Positions 50,127 through 59,876 are shown, counted from the stretch's first letter. The stretch: DNA of 64,000 bases from Devosia sp. 66-22 (GCA_001899065.1 MKUZ01000014.1:117021-181020); one strand, 5' to 3'. Made by a program: numbers and translations. The notes: a model not told the origin generated them from the letters alone.

Positions 50127-51527
50127 ATGGACTTCGACAAGATTAGCCGTCGCCAGTTGCTCAAGACCAGCGCCCTGACGGGCGCAGGGCTGGCTGCAGC
50201 GGGAAGCGGGCTTCCGGCGTTCGCGCAGGACAAGCCCCCCGAGCAGGATTTGCCGCAGGGCGCCGCTGGCAAGCTAACCGTCATCCACCGTACGGAATAT
50301 TTCGAAGACGCGCAGACGATGTTCCGCGAAACCGTCGCGAACTTCGCCAAGACCAACAATGTCGAGCTCGATATCTCGACGACCAATCCGGAGTCGTTCG
50401 GCGACTTCCTGGGCAAGATGACGGCGGCGGTGAAAGCCGGCAATCCGCCCGATTTCGCCTACACGTCCAACGTCAACATCTCGCAGATGGCGGCGCTCGA
50501 CCTGGTCGAGGACGTCACCGATGTGGTGGAAGAGGCGGTCAAGCGCTACGGCAACATCATGCCGGGCATCAATGCCGACATCAACGGCAAGATCAACGGC
50601 CAGTGGAAGTCCATTCCATTCCTCGGCGCCACGACGTCCTTCATGTTCCGCAGCGACAAGCTCAAGGAGAAGGGCATCGATCCGGCCTCGCTGAAGACCT
50701 TCAGCGATCGTCGCGACGCGGCACTCGCCGTGTCCGGTCCGGATTTCTATGGCTGGGGCCTGACGCCCAACCAGTCGGGCGACGGCTATGGCTATCTGGT
50801 GCTGCTGATCCAGGCGTTCGGCGGTCACTTCACCGACGAGACCGGGCAGATCGTGCAGTTCAACTCGCCCGAGACCGTCGCGGCCTATGAATGGCTGGCC
50901 GAGACCTACGACCGCAACGGCAAATATGCCGCCGCGCTGCCGCCGGGGGTCGAGAGCTGGAACGATACGGGCAACAACGAGGCGTTCCTCGCGGGCTCCA
51001 TCGGCTACACGCACAATGCGTTCAGCGTGTATGCCAACGCCAAGCTCAACAAGAACCCGATCTTCCCCAATATCGCGCTGCTGAGGGCGCCCACGGCCAA
51101 CAATGGCGACAGCCGGGACGGCGGCAATGTGGGTGGCTGGCTGACCATCTTCAAGAACGCGCCGAACAAGGACCTCGCCAAGCAACTGGCGCTGGACCTG
51201 ATCGACCCCAAGAACTTCACGCCGATGTCGGCCATCGCAGGCGGCCTGTTCATGCCCGCCTACGAGAATCTGTGGACCGACGAGCTGCTCGCGGCTGACC
51301 CCAACTACGCGATCATCAAGGAGCAGGTGAGCGTCGCCAAGCCGTTCCTCGGCGAGACCTGGCCGGCACAGCCCGCACCGCAGTTCGGTGCGATCCGTGC
51401 ACAGGGCATCGTCGAGCAATCGGTGGGCAACGCCATCGCCAAGCGCATGTCGCCGGCCGACGCCGTGGCCGACGCCCACAACAAGATCGTCCAGGTCTTC
51501 GAGGAGGGCGGCATCCTGCAACCCTAG
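50127..51527 (+). CDS. Tat-exported sugar ABC transporter substrate-binding protein
   Basis: 466 residues, periplasmic. Twin-arginine signal SRRQLLK at residues 7-13 followed by a hydrophobic stretch and ALA-like cleavage (LPAFAQ). The binding fold of family 1 proteins is recognisable from FRETVANFAKTNNVELD onward, with NNEAFLAGSIGY. Export as a folded protein is uncommon for sugar binders. Works with the fused permease downstream. The SD GGGAGG is ten bases from the ATG. A LacI-type operator lies upstream. Confidence 0.88.
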   Translation: MDFDKISRRQLLKTSALTGAGLAAAGSGLPAFAQDKPPEQDLPQGAAGKLTVIHRTEYFEDAQTMFRETVANFAKTNNVELDISTTNPESFGDFLGKMTAAVKAGNPPDFAYTSNVNISQMAALDLVEDVTDVVEEAVKRYGNIMPGINADINGKINGQWKSIPFLGATTSFMFRSDKLKEKGIDPASLKTFSDRRDAALAVSGPDFYGWGLTPNQSGDGYGYLVLLIQAFGGHFTDETGQIVQFNSPETVAAYEWLAETYDRNGKYAAALPPGVESWNDTGNNEAFLAGSIGYTHNAFSVYANAKLNKNPIFPNIALLRAPTANNGDSRDGGNVGGWLTIFKNAPNKDLAKQLALDLIDPKNFTPMSAIAGGLFMPAYENLWTDELLAADPNYAIIKEQVSVAKPFLGETWPAQPAPQFGAIRAQGIVEQSVGNAIAKRMSPADAVADAHNKIVQVFEEGGILQP

Positions 51528-51545
51528 ACTGACAGTCCGTTGGGT

Positions 51546-51567
51546 GGGGCGGCTGGCGAGCCGCCCC
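51546..51567 (+). repeat. 8-bp hairpin after the Tat binding-protein gene
   Basis: GGGGCGGC-tggcga-GCCGCCCC perfect stem without a strong T-run, the same position as the hairpin after oppA. Likely stabilises the binding-protein transcript or reduces permease expression. Confidence 0.6.
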
Positions 51568-51660
51568 CTCCTTCAATCGAGCGCGTGATGCCGCCCGGTT
51601 CAGACCACGCGGCGTCGTGCGCCCTTCATTGAGGGGCCGCTGGCCCCGGGGGAGTGCCGG

Positions 51661-53622
51661 ATGGATGAACGGGTTGCCTTGAACGACGCGCTTGCCGCCA
51701 CGCCGCCACGGCGCGGCACCTGGCTGCGCGACCTGCTGGGCCGCGACTGGAAGGTGGGCTTCCTGTTCGTGCTGCCGATGGTCGCGATCATGGCCGGACT
51801 GATCTTCTGGCCGTTCGTGAGCGCGATCATGCTCTCGACGACGGCGTTCAACTTCAATACGGGCGAGACGTTCAACGTCGGGCTGCGCAACTATCAGCGG
51901 CTGGCGAGCAACAGCGACTACATCCTGTCGCTGCAGAACACCATCAGCTTCACCTTCTGGTCGCTGTCGATCAAGTTCGTGGTGGGCATGACGCTGGCGC
52001 TGATCCTCAACAGCCGGCTGCCGCTGCGCGGGCTGCTCAGCGGCATCATGCTGCTGCCCTGGATCGTGCCCGAGATCGTGACGGCGCTGGCCTGGAAGAG
52101 CATCTACGACCCGCTGTTCGGCGGGCTGAACCCGATCCTGCAGAGCATCGGCGTCATCGATCGGCCGTTGGGCTGGCTGAGCGACCCGCACATGGCGATG
52201 GGCTCGATCATCTCGGTCAATGTGTGGAAGGGCATCCCCTTCTTCGTGCTGCTGCTGCTCGCCGGCCTCAAGGCGGTGGACAAGGAACAGCTCGAGGCGG
52301 CCGAGATCGACGGCGCCAATGTGGTGCAGCGGTTCCGGCACGTGACGCTGCCCAGCATGCGCTACGTGATCGTGGTGACGCTGCTGCTGAGCTTCATTTC
52401 GACCTTCAACCAGTTCGGCCTGCCGTTCCTGATGACCGGTGGCGGCCCGAGCGGCGCGACCAAGCTCTATGCGATCCTCGCCTACGAAAAGGCGATCGGT
52501 TCGCTGCAATATGGGCCGGGCATCGCCATCGCGTTCTCGGTGGCGCCGCTGATGGCGGTGCTGATCTGGCTGCTGGCGCGCTTCATGCGCCACGACGACA
52601 AGCGCGACGCCACGAGCAATGCCAAGCCGGGCATCGTCGACCGCATCATGGCGGCCGGCGGGCGCGGCGTTAGCCTTGTCGTCGACGTGCTGTTCTGGCC
52701 GGTGCAGGTGGTCTATGCCGGGCTCGAATGGGTGATCCGGCGCCTGCGCCAGGCGAGCGGACGGCGGGCGGAGGAGCCCATTCTGGCGCCGGCGTCGCGC
52801 GAGAGTGGCGGCGTGGTGGCGCGGCTGGCGGTGCTGGTGCCGTTCCTCGTTTTCGTGCTGTTCCCGTTCTTCTGGATCATCATCACGTCGCTCAAATCGA
52901 CGTCGCAGATCAGCGAGCGGCGGTCGATCTTCTGGCCCGAGCCGGCAACGCTGGAACAGTACAACCACCTGCTCACCGGCACGGGCTTCCTGACATGGGC
53001 GATGAACTCGATCTTCGTGGCCGCCGCGGCGACGCTGATCTCGGTGGCGCTGTCGTCGCTGGCGGCCTATGCGCTGACCCGGCTGCGCTTCCTCGGGGCG
53101 GGCATGCTGACGACGCTGCTGCTTATCACCTATCTACTGCCGGGCACGCTGCTGTTCATCCCGCTCTATCAGACCCTGACGTCGCTGGGGATCATCAACA
53201 CCTACGCGGCGCTGATCCTTACCTATCCGACGTTCCTGCTGCCGTTCGCGACATGGGTGCTGATGGGCTATTTCCGCTCGATCCCGGTGGAGCTCGAGGA
53301 AGCGGCGATGATCGACGGGGCGAGCCGGTTCTACATCTTCCTGCGCATCACGATCCCGCTCGCGGCGCCGGCGATCCTCAGTGTAACGCTGTTCGCCTTC
53401 ACCAATGCGTGGAACGAGTTCCTGTTCGCCTTCGTGTTCATCACCTCGGAATCGCTGCGCACGCTGCCGATCGGCCTGCAGTCGATGGTGGTGGGCGACA
53501 TCCTGCCCTGGGGACGGCTGATGGCGGCGTCGCTGCTGACCGCGGTGCCGGTGGCGGTGCTCTACGTCTACGCCCAGCGCTTCCTCGTCGAGGGGCTGAC
53601 GGTAGGCGGCGTCAAGGGTTGA
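51661..53622 (+). CDS. fused two-permease sugar ABC transporter membrane protein
   Basis: 653 residues containing two complete permease modules in one chain. Module 1 (about 30-315) is MalF/UgpA-like with EAA loop AAEIDGANVVQRFRHVTLP. A linker of about 70 residues (basic, RRLRQASGRRAEEP) leads to module 2 (about 385-653), MalG/UgpE-like with EAA loop EEAAMIDGASRFYIFLRITIP and the terminal VEGLTVGGVKG. Importers of this family normally use separate proteins. No ATPase gene follows, so it may borrow one, such as the gene at 2297. Confidence 0.9.
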   Translation: MDERVALNDALAATPPRRGTWLRDLLGRDWKVGFLFVLPMVAIMAGLIFWPFVSAIMLSTTAFNFNTGETFNVGLRNYQRLASNSDYILSLQNTISFTFWSLSIKFVVGMTLALILNSRLPLRGLLSGIMLLPWIVPEIVTALAWKSIYDPLFGGLNPILQSIGVIDRPLGWLSDPHMAMGSIISVNVWKGIPFFVLLLLAGLKAVDKEQLEAAEIDGANVVQRFRHVTLPSMRYVIVVTLLLSFISTFNQFGLPFLMTGGGPSGATKLYAILAYEKAIGSLQYGPGIAIAFSVAPLMAVLIWLLARFMRHDDKRDATSNAKPGIVDRIMAAGGRGVSLVVDVLFWPVQVVYAGLEWVIRRLRQASGRRAEEPILAPASRESGGVVARLAVLVPFLVFVLFPFFWIIITSLKSTSQISERRSIFWPEPATLEQYNHLLTGTGFLTWAMNSIFVAAAATLISVALSSLAAYALTRLRFLGAGMLTTLLLITYLLPGTLLFIPLYQTLTSLGIINTYAALILTYPTFLLPFATWVLMGYFRSIPVELEEAAMIDGASRFYIFLRITIPLAAPAILSVTLFAFTNAWNEFLFAFVFITSESLRTLPIGLQSMVVGDILPWGRLMAASLLTAVPVAVLYVYAQRFLVEGLTVGGVKG

Positions 53623-53642
53623 CGCGACAGCGGAATTGTCTT

Positions 53643-53676
53643 GAGGCGGCGAGAGCTTAGCAGTGATCGCCGCCTC
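53643..53676 (+). terminator. hairpin after the fused permease gene
   Basis: GAGGCGGCGA (53643-53652) pairs with TCGCCGCCTC (53667-53676), 10 bp with a 14-nt loop. No T-run follows; probably a weak terminator. Confidence 0.5.
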
Positions 53677-53792
53677 TGAATTGCTGCTCTAGAGACAGGC
53701 AATCCGTCGGTTTCGACAACGCGACGTTCAAGTTCAATTCAAGATTCGAGTGCTTTGACTGGCGGTCTGTGGTATCAACCCAGCCGCGGGAC

Positions 53793-53810
53793 CCGTGCCT
53801 GTTGGCACGG
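53793..53810 (+). promoter_or_regulatory. 5' leader hairpin of the large secreted protein gene
   Basis: CCGTGCC-tgtt-GGCACGG, perfect 7-bp stem ending 18 bases before AGGAG. May modulate mRNA stability or translation. Confidence 0.5.
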
Positions 53811-53837
53811 CCTGGGGCGCACATAGCAGGAGCGGAC

Positions 53838-56800
53838 ATGCCTTCGCTTTCTCGCCTATCGGTCACCCGCCTTCACTGGACCGCCGCTGCAGTCGCGGCC
53901 TTCCTTGGTTTGACGGCGCTCCCCGGAACCGCCTTGGCGGCGAGCGATGTGTTCGCGCCGGGCCAACCCGTTCTCACCGGATTCCCCGGTGTCGTGACGG
54001 CCGACGAGATGCCGGACGGCAGCGATCCGCTCGACTACAGCTTCATCGACCCCGACGGGTTGTCACTGGTCATCCAGCAGTTGCAGCCGGAGGCGCCACC
54101 CGAGGGGCAACTGATCGAGACGTCCAATGCATTCGGCGTGAGCGCGGCGGATGTCGGCCTCGTGTTCGGCATTGCGCTTGACGATGCGCCCGAGACCACG
54201 GGCGCCGACGCGCCAAATGTCTATGTCGCGGCGACCTCGGCCTTCGGGCTTTACGCCGTAGTACCCGATGCCGACGGCAATCCGGTTCGCACGCGGACGG
54301 GCGATCCCGACGCGGCGTTCATGGCCGGGCAGTGGGGCAGCGCGGACGGCGCGACGGGCTATCCGGGCAGCATCTGGAAGATCGACGGCGTGACCGGCGA
54401 GGTGTCGCTGTTCACCACCATCGCCGCCAATAGCGGCCCGAGCCTGGGCGATATCGTGTTCGATTCCGGCTCGCAGCAGTTCTTCGTGTCGGACCTCGAT
54501 ACCGGCCTCATCTATCGGCTGGCGCTGGATGGATCGATCGTTGACACCTACGACCACGGCGTCGACGGCCGGCCGGCGCACGACCTTGATGCGGTGGCCG
54601 ATGACGGGGCGACGATGGACGTCACCGATGCGGCGTTCGATTCCGAGGACCCCAGCACCTGGGGCTTCACGCCGGTGGAGCGCCGCGTGAACGGCCTCGC
54701 GGCCTACAATGGCCGGCTCTACTACGCGGCGCTCGAGCCGCAGCAGATCTGGTCGGCGCGCATCAATGACGATGGTAGCCTGAGCGCGCCGCGCTGGGAG
54801 CTCGACATTACGGGGCTGGGCGCTCCGAACGAGATCACCAGCCTTGCGTTCGACTCCAAGGGCCGCATGGTGCTGGCGCAGCGCGGCGCGACCACGGGTG
54901 TCTACGACTATTCGACGCTGACGCAGGTGGCGAGCTCGGCGGTGGTGCGCTATGAGCGCGAATTCCCCGACGATCCGGATACCGAAAGCACCTGGGTCGA
55001 GACACCCGACAGCTATGCGATCGGCGTGGCCGAGCCGGGCACCTATGCGGCCGGCGGCATTGCCTTCGGCTATGGGTACGACGAGGCAAGCGGTTCGTTC
55101 GACGGGGCCTGCGGTGTCACGCTGTGGGCGACGGGCGATGCGCTGCGCGACAATGCCGAACTCGACCCGCCGCTCGAAGGGCCGGCCTATGTGGCGGGCC
55201 TGCAGGGCGTGCCGCGGTCGTGGGTGCGGCCGCTCAACGACCCGCCGACGCTGTCGGCGTTCACCGATTTCGATGGCAACACCGATGACGGGCAGGCCGC
55301 GCTGAGCGGGCATGTGGGCGACGTTGCGATGTGGGCGCCGTGCGGCAGCGACGGGCCGTTCGTCGATCCGGACGAGCCGGATGTCCTGCCGCCGGACGAC
55401 TATGTGCCGCCGCCGAGCTTCAACCTCAGCCTCGAGAAGTGGGCGAGCCCGTTTGCCTGCTTCGACGGCGGTGCCAATTGGTGGTGCAGCTTCACGATCC
55501 GCGTGGAGAACACCGGCGACGCGCCCTATTGGGGACCGATCGCGATCGAGGATCATCTGCCGGCCAACAATCCGGGCGCCAGCATGAGCTTCTGGCCCAG
55601 CCCGCCCTGGTCGTGCGGACCGACGGGACCGACCTCCGCCGAATGTACGCGCGGGCCGGTGCTGCTGTTCCCCGGCGAGGGGGTGACGCTGCACGAGACG
55701 GTGAAGCTGCCCAAGGCGCTGGTCGACTATTGCTACGTCGCCAATGTGGCGGGGCTGAGCTGGCCGTTCGGGCTGCATGACGACGATCCGAGCGACGATT
55801 TCGACGTGGGTGTCGCGAGCATCGCGGCGCCGGGCTGCGTACCGCCGGGCGGCGGCAGCGACCTGCTGCTCAAGAAGGTCGCGGCACCGTGGTGCTTCGA
55901 CGCCGGCGCCACCTACAATTGCTCGTATGTGGTGTCGGTGCAGAACGTCGGACCGGGCAATTATTCGGGCCCGATCCAGGTGCAGGATACGCTCGGTATC
56001 AATGCCCCGGCGACGGTGATCGGACCCTGGGCCTGTGCCCAGGCCGGCCCGGTGCTGACCTGCGATATCGTGGCGGCGCCCGTGAACGTGCCGCCGGGCT
56101 GGACTTCGGGCTTCCTCGTGACGGCGCATGTGCCCAAGGGGCCGGGCTCGCCGCTCTGCGAGCTCGTGAACCGCGCCAACATTGCGTCGCCGCTGGGCGG
56201 GCCGAGCAACAGCGTTGCCGGCAACGACTTCGACGAAGCGACGGCGAACGTGCCGAACCCCCTCTGCCTGCTGCCGGCCTCGGACAGCGATCTCCAGGCC
56301 AAGAAGCAGGGGCTGGGCTGCGGTGCGTTCTTCTCGGGCTGGTACTGCGAGTGGAAGATCACCATCACCAATGTGGGGACAACGCCCTATATCGGGCCGC
56401 TGGGCTTCGAGGACCGGTCGACCGGTGCGGTGTTCAACACGCTGCCCTCGGTGGCGCCGTTCTGCGCGGGAACGCCGACGGATGTCGACTGCAATCCGAT
56501 TGGACCGGTGTTCTACGCGCCGGGCGTGCCGCACAGCCTGACGTTCTACACGTTCTACAATGGCGGACCGACGGTCTGTTCAGCGAACAACACGCTGACC
56601 ATCGTCAATCCGAGCCCGGGCTCGGCCGACAATCCGGCGGGCAACGATTCGGTGACGCGGGCGCAGACCATCCCCAATCCGGCCTGCGCCGGGCTGCCGG
56701 TGCTCAACATCACCAAGACGGCGAAGGGCTGCGCGCCCGACCCGTCGAGCCCGGACTGGCTGTGCAAGTGGGACATCAAGGTGAAGAATGTTGGCGGCGC

Positions 56801-58307
56801 GCAGCAGCCGGCGCCCATCGTGTTCAAGGACTTCTTCACCAAGCCGACGACGTTCAGCACGCCCGCCTGTGTGCCGACCGGCGGGCACTTCACCTGTACG
56901 CGCGTGACGCCGCTCAATGCGGGCGCCACCTGGACGGTGCAGGCGACGTCGCATGTCGACCCCAACGGCGTGACGCTGGCCGACTGCAACGTGGTCAACT
57001 CGGTGTGGATCACCAATCCGGCCAATGCCGATCCGGGCCACTTCTCGCAGGCCGAGCAGAAGGTGCCGCAGCTGTTCATCAACCTCGGGCCCGGACCGGT
57101 CTACGTCTATTGCGACCCGCCCAGCATCGCGCTCGAAAAGACCGCGACCAAGACGGTGAAGGCGGGCGACGGCCATGATGCGACGTTCCGCATCAAGGTG
57201 ACGTCGACCGGACCCGACCCCTACAACGGGACGGTCGAGCTCGACGAGGACCTGCCCGAGGGCACGAGCTATGTGTCGAGCAGCTGGCCGTGCGTGCCGA
57301 CGACGGACAACAATGTCCACTGCTCGTCGCCTTACAAGACGCTGCCCGTGGGCACCTACACGACGATGACGATCACCATCCACATCCCCGAGGATGTGGC
57401 CAAGGAGAGCGCGTGCGAGGTCGTCAATGTGGTGAATGCCGCGATCTCGGCCGAAGTGCTGCATTCGGACGAAGGGCTGCAGTACACGGCGTCGGCCGCA
57501 GCCAAGCTGCCGGCGAGCGTGTGCCGCGACGAGCCCGAGCCGCCGCAGTGCCCGATCAACCAGGTGATGCCGGATGGCGGTTGCTGCCCGGCGGGCGAGG
57601 TGTGGACCGGCAAGCAGTGCGCGCCGCCCAAGCCGATCTGCCCCGACGACAGCCACATCAACAGCGCCGGCAAGTGCGTGTGCGATGCGGGCACCACGGG
57701 CAAGCCGGGGTCGTGCGAGGAGCCGGAAGACATCACGCCGGCCTGCCCCGATGACAGCCACATCAACAGCGCCGGCAAGTGCGTGTGCGACCGTGGGACC
57801 GAGGGCAGACCGGGGTCGTGCGAGCCGGTCGATGTCGAGGAAGAGCCCAGTTGCCCCAAGGACAGCGTGCTCAACAGCCGCGGCGAGTGCGTGTGTAAGC
57901 GTGGTACCGAAGGCCAGCCAGGCTTCTGCGAGGAGATCGTGGAAGAGCCGGTCTGCCCCAAGGACAGCGTGGTCAACAACCGCGGCGAGTGCGTCTGCCG
58001 GCGCGGCACGGAAGGCGAGCCGGGCAACTGCCAGGCGGTGATCGTGATCCCGATCTGCCCTGACGACAGCGTGCTCAACACTCGCGGCGAGTGCGTGTGC
58101 AAGCGCGGCACGGAGGGTGAGCCCGGCAACTGCCAGAGGCCCGACTTCGACGAGCCGATCGAGGACGAGCCCGACAAGGTGAGCTGCCCCGACGACAGCG
58201 TGCTCAACAATCGCGGGCAGTGCGTATGCAAGCGCGGCACGACGGGCAAGCCGGGCAACTGCCAGATCGAGCTGCAACTCGACCTGGGACCGATCAAGAT
58301 CTTCTGA
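53838..58307 (+). CDS. large secreted protein with DUF11-like repeats and six cysteine-rich C-terminal repeats
   Basis: 1489 residues. ATG 53838 has AGGAG five bases upstream and starts a signal peptide (AAVAAFLGLTALPGTALA); a longer frame is less plausible. Residues about 30-520 are beta-rich with WKIDGVTGEV and DLDTGLIYRLALDG segments, resembling a beta-propeller. Residues about 527-1225 hold five DUF11/CARDB-like domains. Residues 1268-1475 hold six repeats of C-x11-C-x-C-x10-C (CPxDSxxNxxGxCVCxxGTxGxPGxC) separated by acidic linkers. Many cysteines imply disulphides outside the cytosol. No cell-wall anchor; role unknown, perhaps surface adhesion. Confidence 0.8.
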   Translation: MPSLSRLSVTRLHWTAAAVAAFLGLTALPGTALAASDVFAPGQPVLTGFPGVVTADEMPDGSDPLDYSFIDPDGLSLVIQQLQPEAPPEGQLIETSNAFGVSAADVGLVFGIALDDAPETTGADAPNVYVAATSAFGLYAVVPDADGNPVRTRTGDPDAAFMAGQWGSADGATGYPGSIWKIDGVTGEVSLFTTIAANSGPSLGDIVFDSGSQQFFVSDLDTGLIYRLALDGSIVDTYDHGVDGRPAHDLDAVADDGATMDVTDAAFDSEDPSTWGFTPVERRVNGLAAYNGRLYYAALEPQQIWSARINDDGSLSAPRWELDITGLGAPNEITSLAFDSKGRMVLAQRGATTGVYDYSTLTQVASSAVVRYEREFPDDPDTESTWVETPDSYAIGVAEPGTYAAGGIAFGYGYDEASGSFDGACGVTLWATGDALRDNAELDPPLEGPAYVAGLQGVPRSWVRPLNDPPTLSAFTDFDGNTDDGQAALSGHVGDVAMWAPCGSDGPFVDPDEPDVLPPDDYVPPPSFNLSLEKWASPFACFDGGANWWCSFTIRVENTGDAPYWGPIAIEDHLPANNPGASMSFWPSPPWSCGPTGPTSAECTRGPVLLFPGEGVTLHETVKLPKALVDYCYVANVAGLSWPFGLHDDDPSDDFDVGVASIAAPGCVPPGGGSDLLLKKVAAPWCFDAGATYNCSYVVSVQNVGPGNYSGPIQVQDTLGINAPATVIGPWACAQAGPVLTCDIVAAPVNVPPGWTSGFLVTAHVPKGPGSPLCELVNRANIASPLGGPSNSVAGNDFDEATANVPNPLCLLPASDSDLQAKKQGLGCGAFFSGWYCEWKITITNVGTTPYIGPLGFEDRSTGAVFNTLPSVAPFCAGTPTDVDCNPIGPVFYAPGVPHSLTFYTFYNGGPTVCSANNTLTIVNPSPGSADNPAGNDSVTRAQTIPNPACAGLPVLNITKTAKGCAPDPSSPDWLCKWDIKVKNVGGAQQPAPIVFKDFFTKPTTFSTPACVPTGGHFTCTRVTPLNAGATWTVQATSHVDPNGVTLADCNVVNSVWITNPANADPGHFSQAEQKVPQLFINLGPGPVYVYCDPPSIALEKTATKTVKAGDGHDATFRIKVTSTGPDPYNGTVELDEDLPEGTSYVSSSWPCVPTTDNNVHCSSPYKTLPVGTYTTMTITIHIPEDVAKESACEVVNVVNAAISAEVLHSDEGLQYTASAAAKLPASVCRDEPEPPQCPINQVMPDGGCCPAGEVWTGKQCAPPKPICPDDSHINSAGKCVCDAGTTGKPGSCEEPEDITPACPDDSHINSAGKCVCDRGTEGRPGSCEPVDVEEEPSCPKDSVLNSRGECVCKRGTEGQPGFCEEIVEEPVCPKDSVVNNRGECVCRRGTEGEPGNCQAVIVIPICPDDSVLNTRGECVCKRGTEGEPGNCQRPDFDEPIEDEPDKVSCPDDSVLNNRGQCVCKRGTTGKPGNCQIELQLDLGPIKIF
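57639..58262 (+). repeat. six tandem coding repeats (cysteine-rich)
   Basis: Six 26-codon units in the 3' part of the gene, each keeping four cysteine codons and the core VCxxGTxGxPG. Units 1-2 share HINSAGK and units 3-6 share the NxRGE/Q core, which indicates stepwise duplication. Confidence 0.85.
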
Positions 58308-58312
58308 TCGAT

Positions 58313-58334
58313 GGGGCGGCCTCCGGGCCGCCCC
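58313..58334. terminator. hairpin between convergent genes
   Basis: GGGGCGGCC-tccg-GGCCGCCCC, perfect 9-bp stem followed by TCTC. Six bases past the stop of the large secreted protein gene and shortly before the end of the acetyltransferase gene. Confidence 0.7.
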
Positions 58335-58342
58335 TCTCACAT

Positions 58343-58957
58343 TCAGGCAGGACGGATCATTGCTTCGCTGCCGATGGGCCAGAAGCCCAGGCTCAGGAAC
58401 ATGCGCAGCGAGCGGGCATTGCCGGGCGAAACGGCGGCAAAGACCAGTTCCCCCTCCGGCACGAGCCCCAGCGCTTCCCCGATGAGCGCACGGCCCCAGC
58501 CGCGGTTGTGCTCGGCCGCCTCGATGCTGAACTCGCGGCGGCCGGCGAGGCCTTCGGCGAGCGTGACGATGCCGCGCTCGTCGCCATAGACGGCAACGTT
58601 GCGCCGCTGCTCGCGCGCATAGAGCACGCGGGGATGCTCATCGGCATCGGTGCGGCGGGGCAGGGTGGAGCGACCCGTGCCGCGCGCCGCGAGCATCACG
58701 TCGATGACGCCGACAAGGCCGGTGGGACCGGCGAGATAGCGCAGCACTTCGGGCGACATCGAGCCGCCATAGCCATCGGCCCCGTGGGCGAGGATGTCCT
58801 CGCGCGGGCGGGAGGTCGCAATGACGGCGTGGCCGGTGAAGGCTACCGAGCACGCCCAGCCATTATCGAAGGGCGGCAGGACGGTGACGCCGCCATCGAC
58901 GGGCGGGAAGCGGTTCTCAGCGGCGGCGTGAAGGTAGGCAAGGAGGGGATGCGGCAT
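58343..58957 (-). CDS. GNAT family N-acetyltransferase
   Basis: 204 residues. The acetyl-CoA binding core is in the C-terminal half (about 125-204: EFSIEAAEHNRGWGRALIGEAL, then VFAAVSPGNARSLRMFLSLGFWPIG), with the usual R-x-x-G-x-G/A type P-loop in RGWGRALIG. The N-terminal 120 residues are less conserved and may bind the acceptor. The substrate cannot be deduced. Confidence 0.82.
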   Translation of the reverse strand: MPHPLLAYLHAAAENRFPPVDGGVTVLPPFDNGWACSVAFTGHAVIATSRPREDILAHGADGYGGSMSPEVLRYLAGPTGLVGVIDVMLAARGTGRSTLPRRTDADEHPRVLYAREQRRNVAVYGDERGIVTLAEGLAGRREFSIEAAEHNRGWGRALIGEALGLVPEGELVFAAVSPGNARSLRMFLSLGFWPIGSEAMIRPA

Positions 58958-59069
58958 GGTGCGCGTTGCTTAGCACCCCCGCGCACCGATCAGCCAGAGG
59001 CGCCATGGCCGCCTTGACGAGCCCCGGCGCGTCGGTCGAAGAGGAGGGCGAGAGCCAGCGGAGCCGCCC

Positions 59070-59741
59070 ATGGACTTCATGAGACTGCTGAAATCCATCG
59101 AGGAGCTGCTCTATGAGGTGGCGACCTGGGTGCTGTTCTATCCGCTGACGGTGGCGCGGGTGGTGCGCCGGCCCGTGGCGATGATGGCCTATGCCGAACG
59201 CGAGCTGGGCGACGAGGTCGAAGAGCAATATGTCGACGCGCTCAGCCCGCCGATCTGCCTGTTGATCACGCTGTTCCTGCTGCACGTCGTGGAGCGGATA
59301 TTCCCGCGCGTCGAAGCGGAGATCCCGGGCGTCCTGTCGAGCGACAACAACCTGCTGGCCTTCCGGGCCGTCCTGTTCAGCATCTTCCCGCTACTGCTGG
59401 GGCTGGTGCATCTCAAGCAACGGGGCGTGAAGCTGACGCGGCACTCGCTCCGGCCGAGCTTTTACGCGCAGTGCTACGTGGCCGTCCCGTTCGTGGTTGC
59501 CGCTTCGCTCGGCCTGTCGCTGGCGTCGCGGGGTCTGACCGTGCCGGGCCTTGCGCTGATGGCGGCCGGCTATGCGTGGTACGCGGCGGTGCAGACGATC
59601 TGGCAGAGCCGCGACGGCAAGACCAGTCGGGCGATGGCGTTGCTGGCCTCAAGCGCAACGATCGTCGGGGCCACGATCCTGCTCATCGCCGTCACGGCGA
59701 TCACCGGTTTCGCCATCGGCATGGTGCCGCCGGCCGATTGA
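59070..59741 (+). CDS. multi-pass membrane protein of unknown function
   Basis: 223 residues with four or five hydrophobic segments (PPICLLITLFLLHVV, AVLFSIFPLLLGLVHL, YVAVPFVVAASLGLSLA, GLALMAAGYAWYAAVQ, IVGATILLIAVTAITGF) after an amphipathic start. Topology resembles Yip1-like or permease-like proteins, but I see no diagnostic motif. It precedes the secreted SH3 protein by 135 bases and may be an independent gene. Confidence 0.7.
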   Translation: MDFMRLLKSIEELLYEVATWVLFYPLTVARVVRRPVAMMAYAERELGDEVEEQYVDALSPPICLLITLFLLHVVERIFPRVEAEIPGVLSSDNNLLAFRAVLFSIFPLLLGLVHLKQRGVKLTRHSLRPSFYAQCYVAVPFVVAASLGLSLASRGLTVPGLALMAAGYAWYAAVQTIWQSRDGKTSRAMALLASSATIVGATILLIAVTAITGFAIGMVPPAD

Positions 59742-59876
59742 TTGCGCCGCGATATGACAGCCTCGCTGATTGACTCTGACGCTGGTCGCGCCACCTTTGC
59801 TTCAATTGCGGAATGCCGCCTTCACGGTTGGAAGGCACATATACTCTTGAATCACCAAGCAAAACTGGGTGGTGCA

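Noticed and set aside
57639-58262. CRISPR-like tandem repeats
   Set aside because: Repeats are in frame, diverge at codon level and encode cysteine-rich units; spacing and variation do not fit CRISPR.
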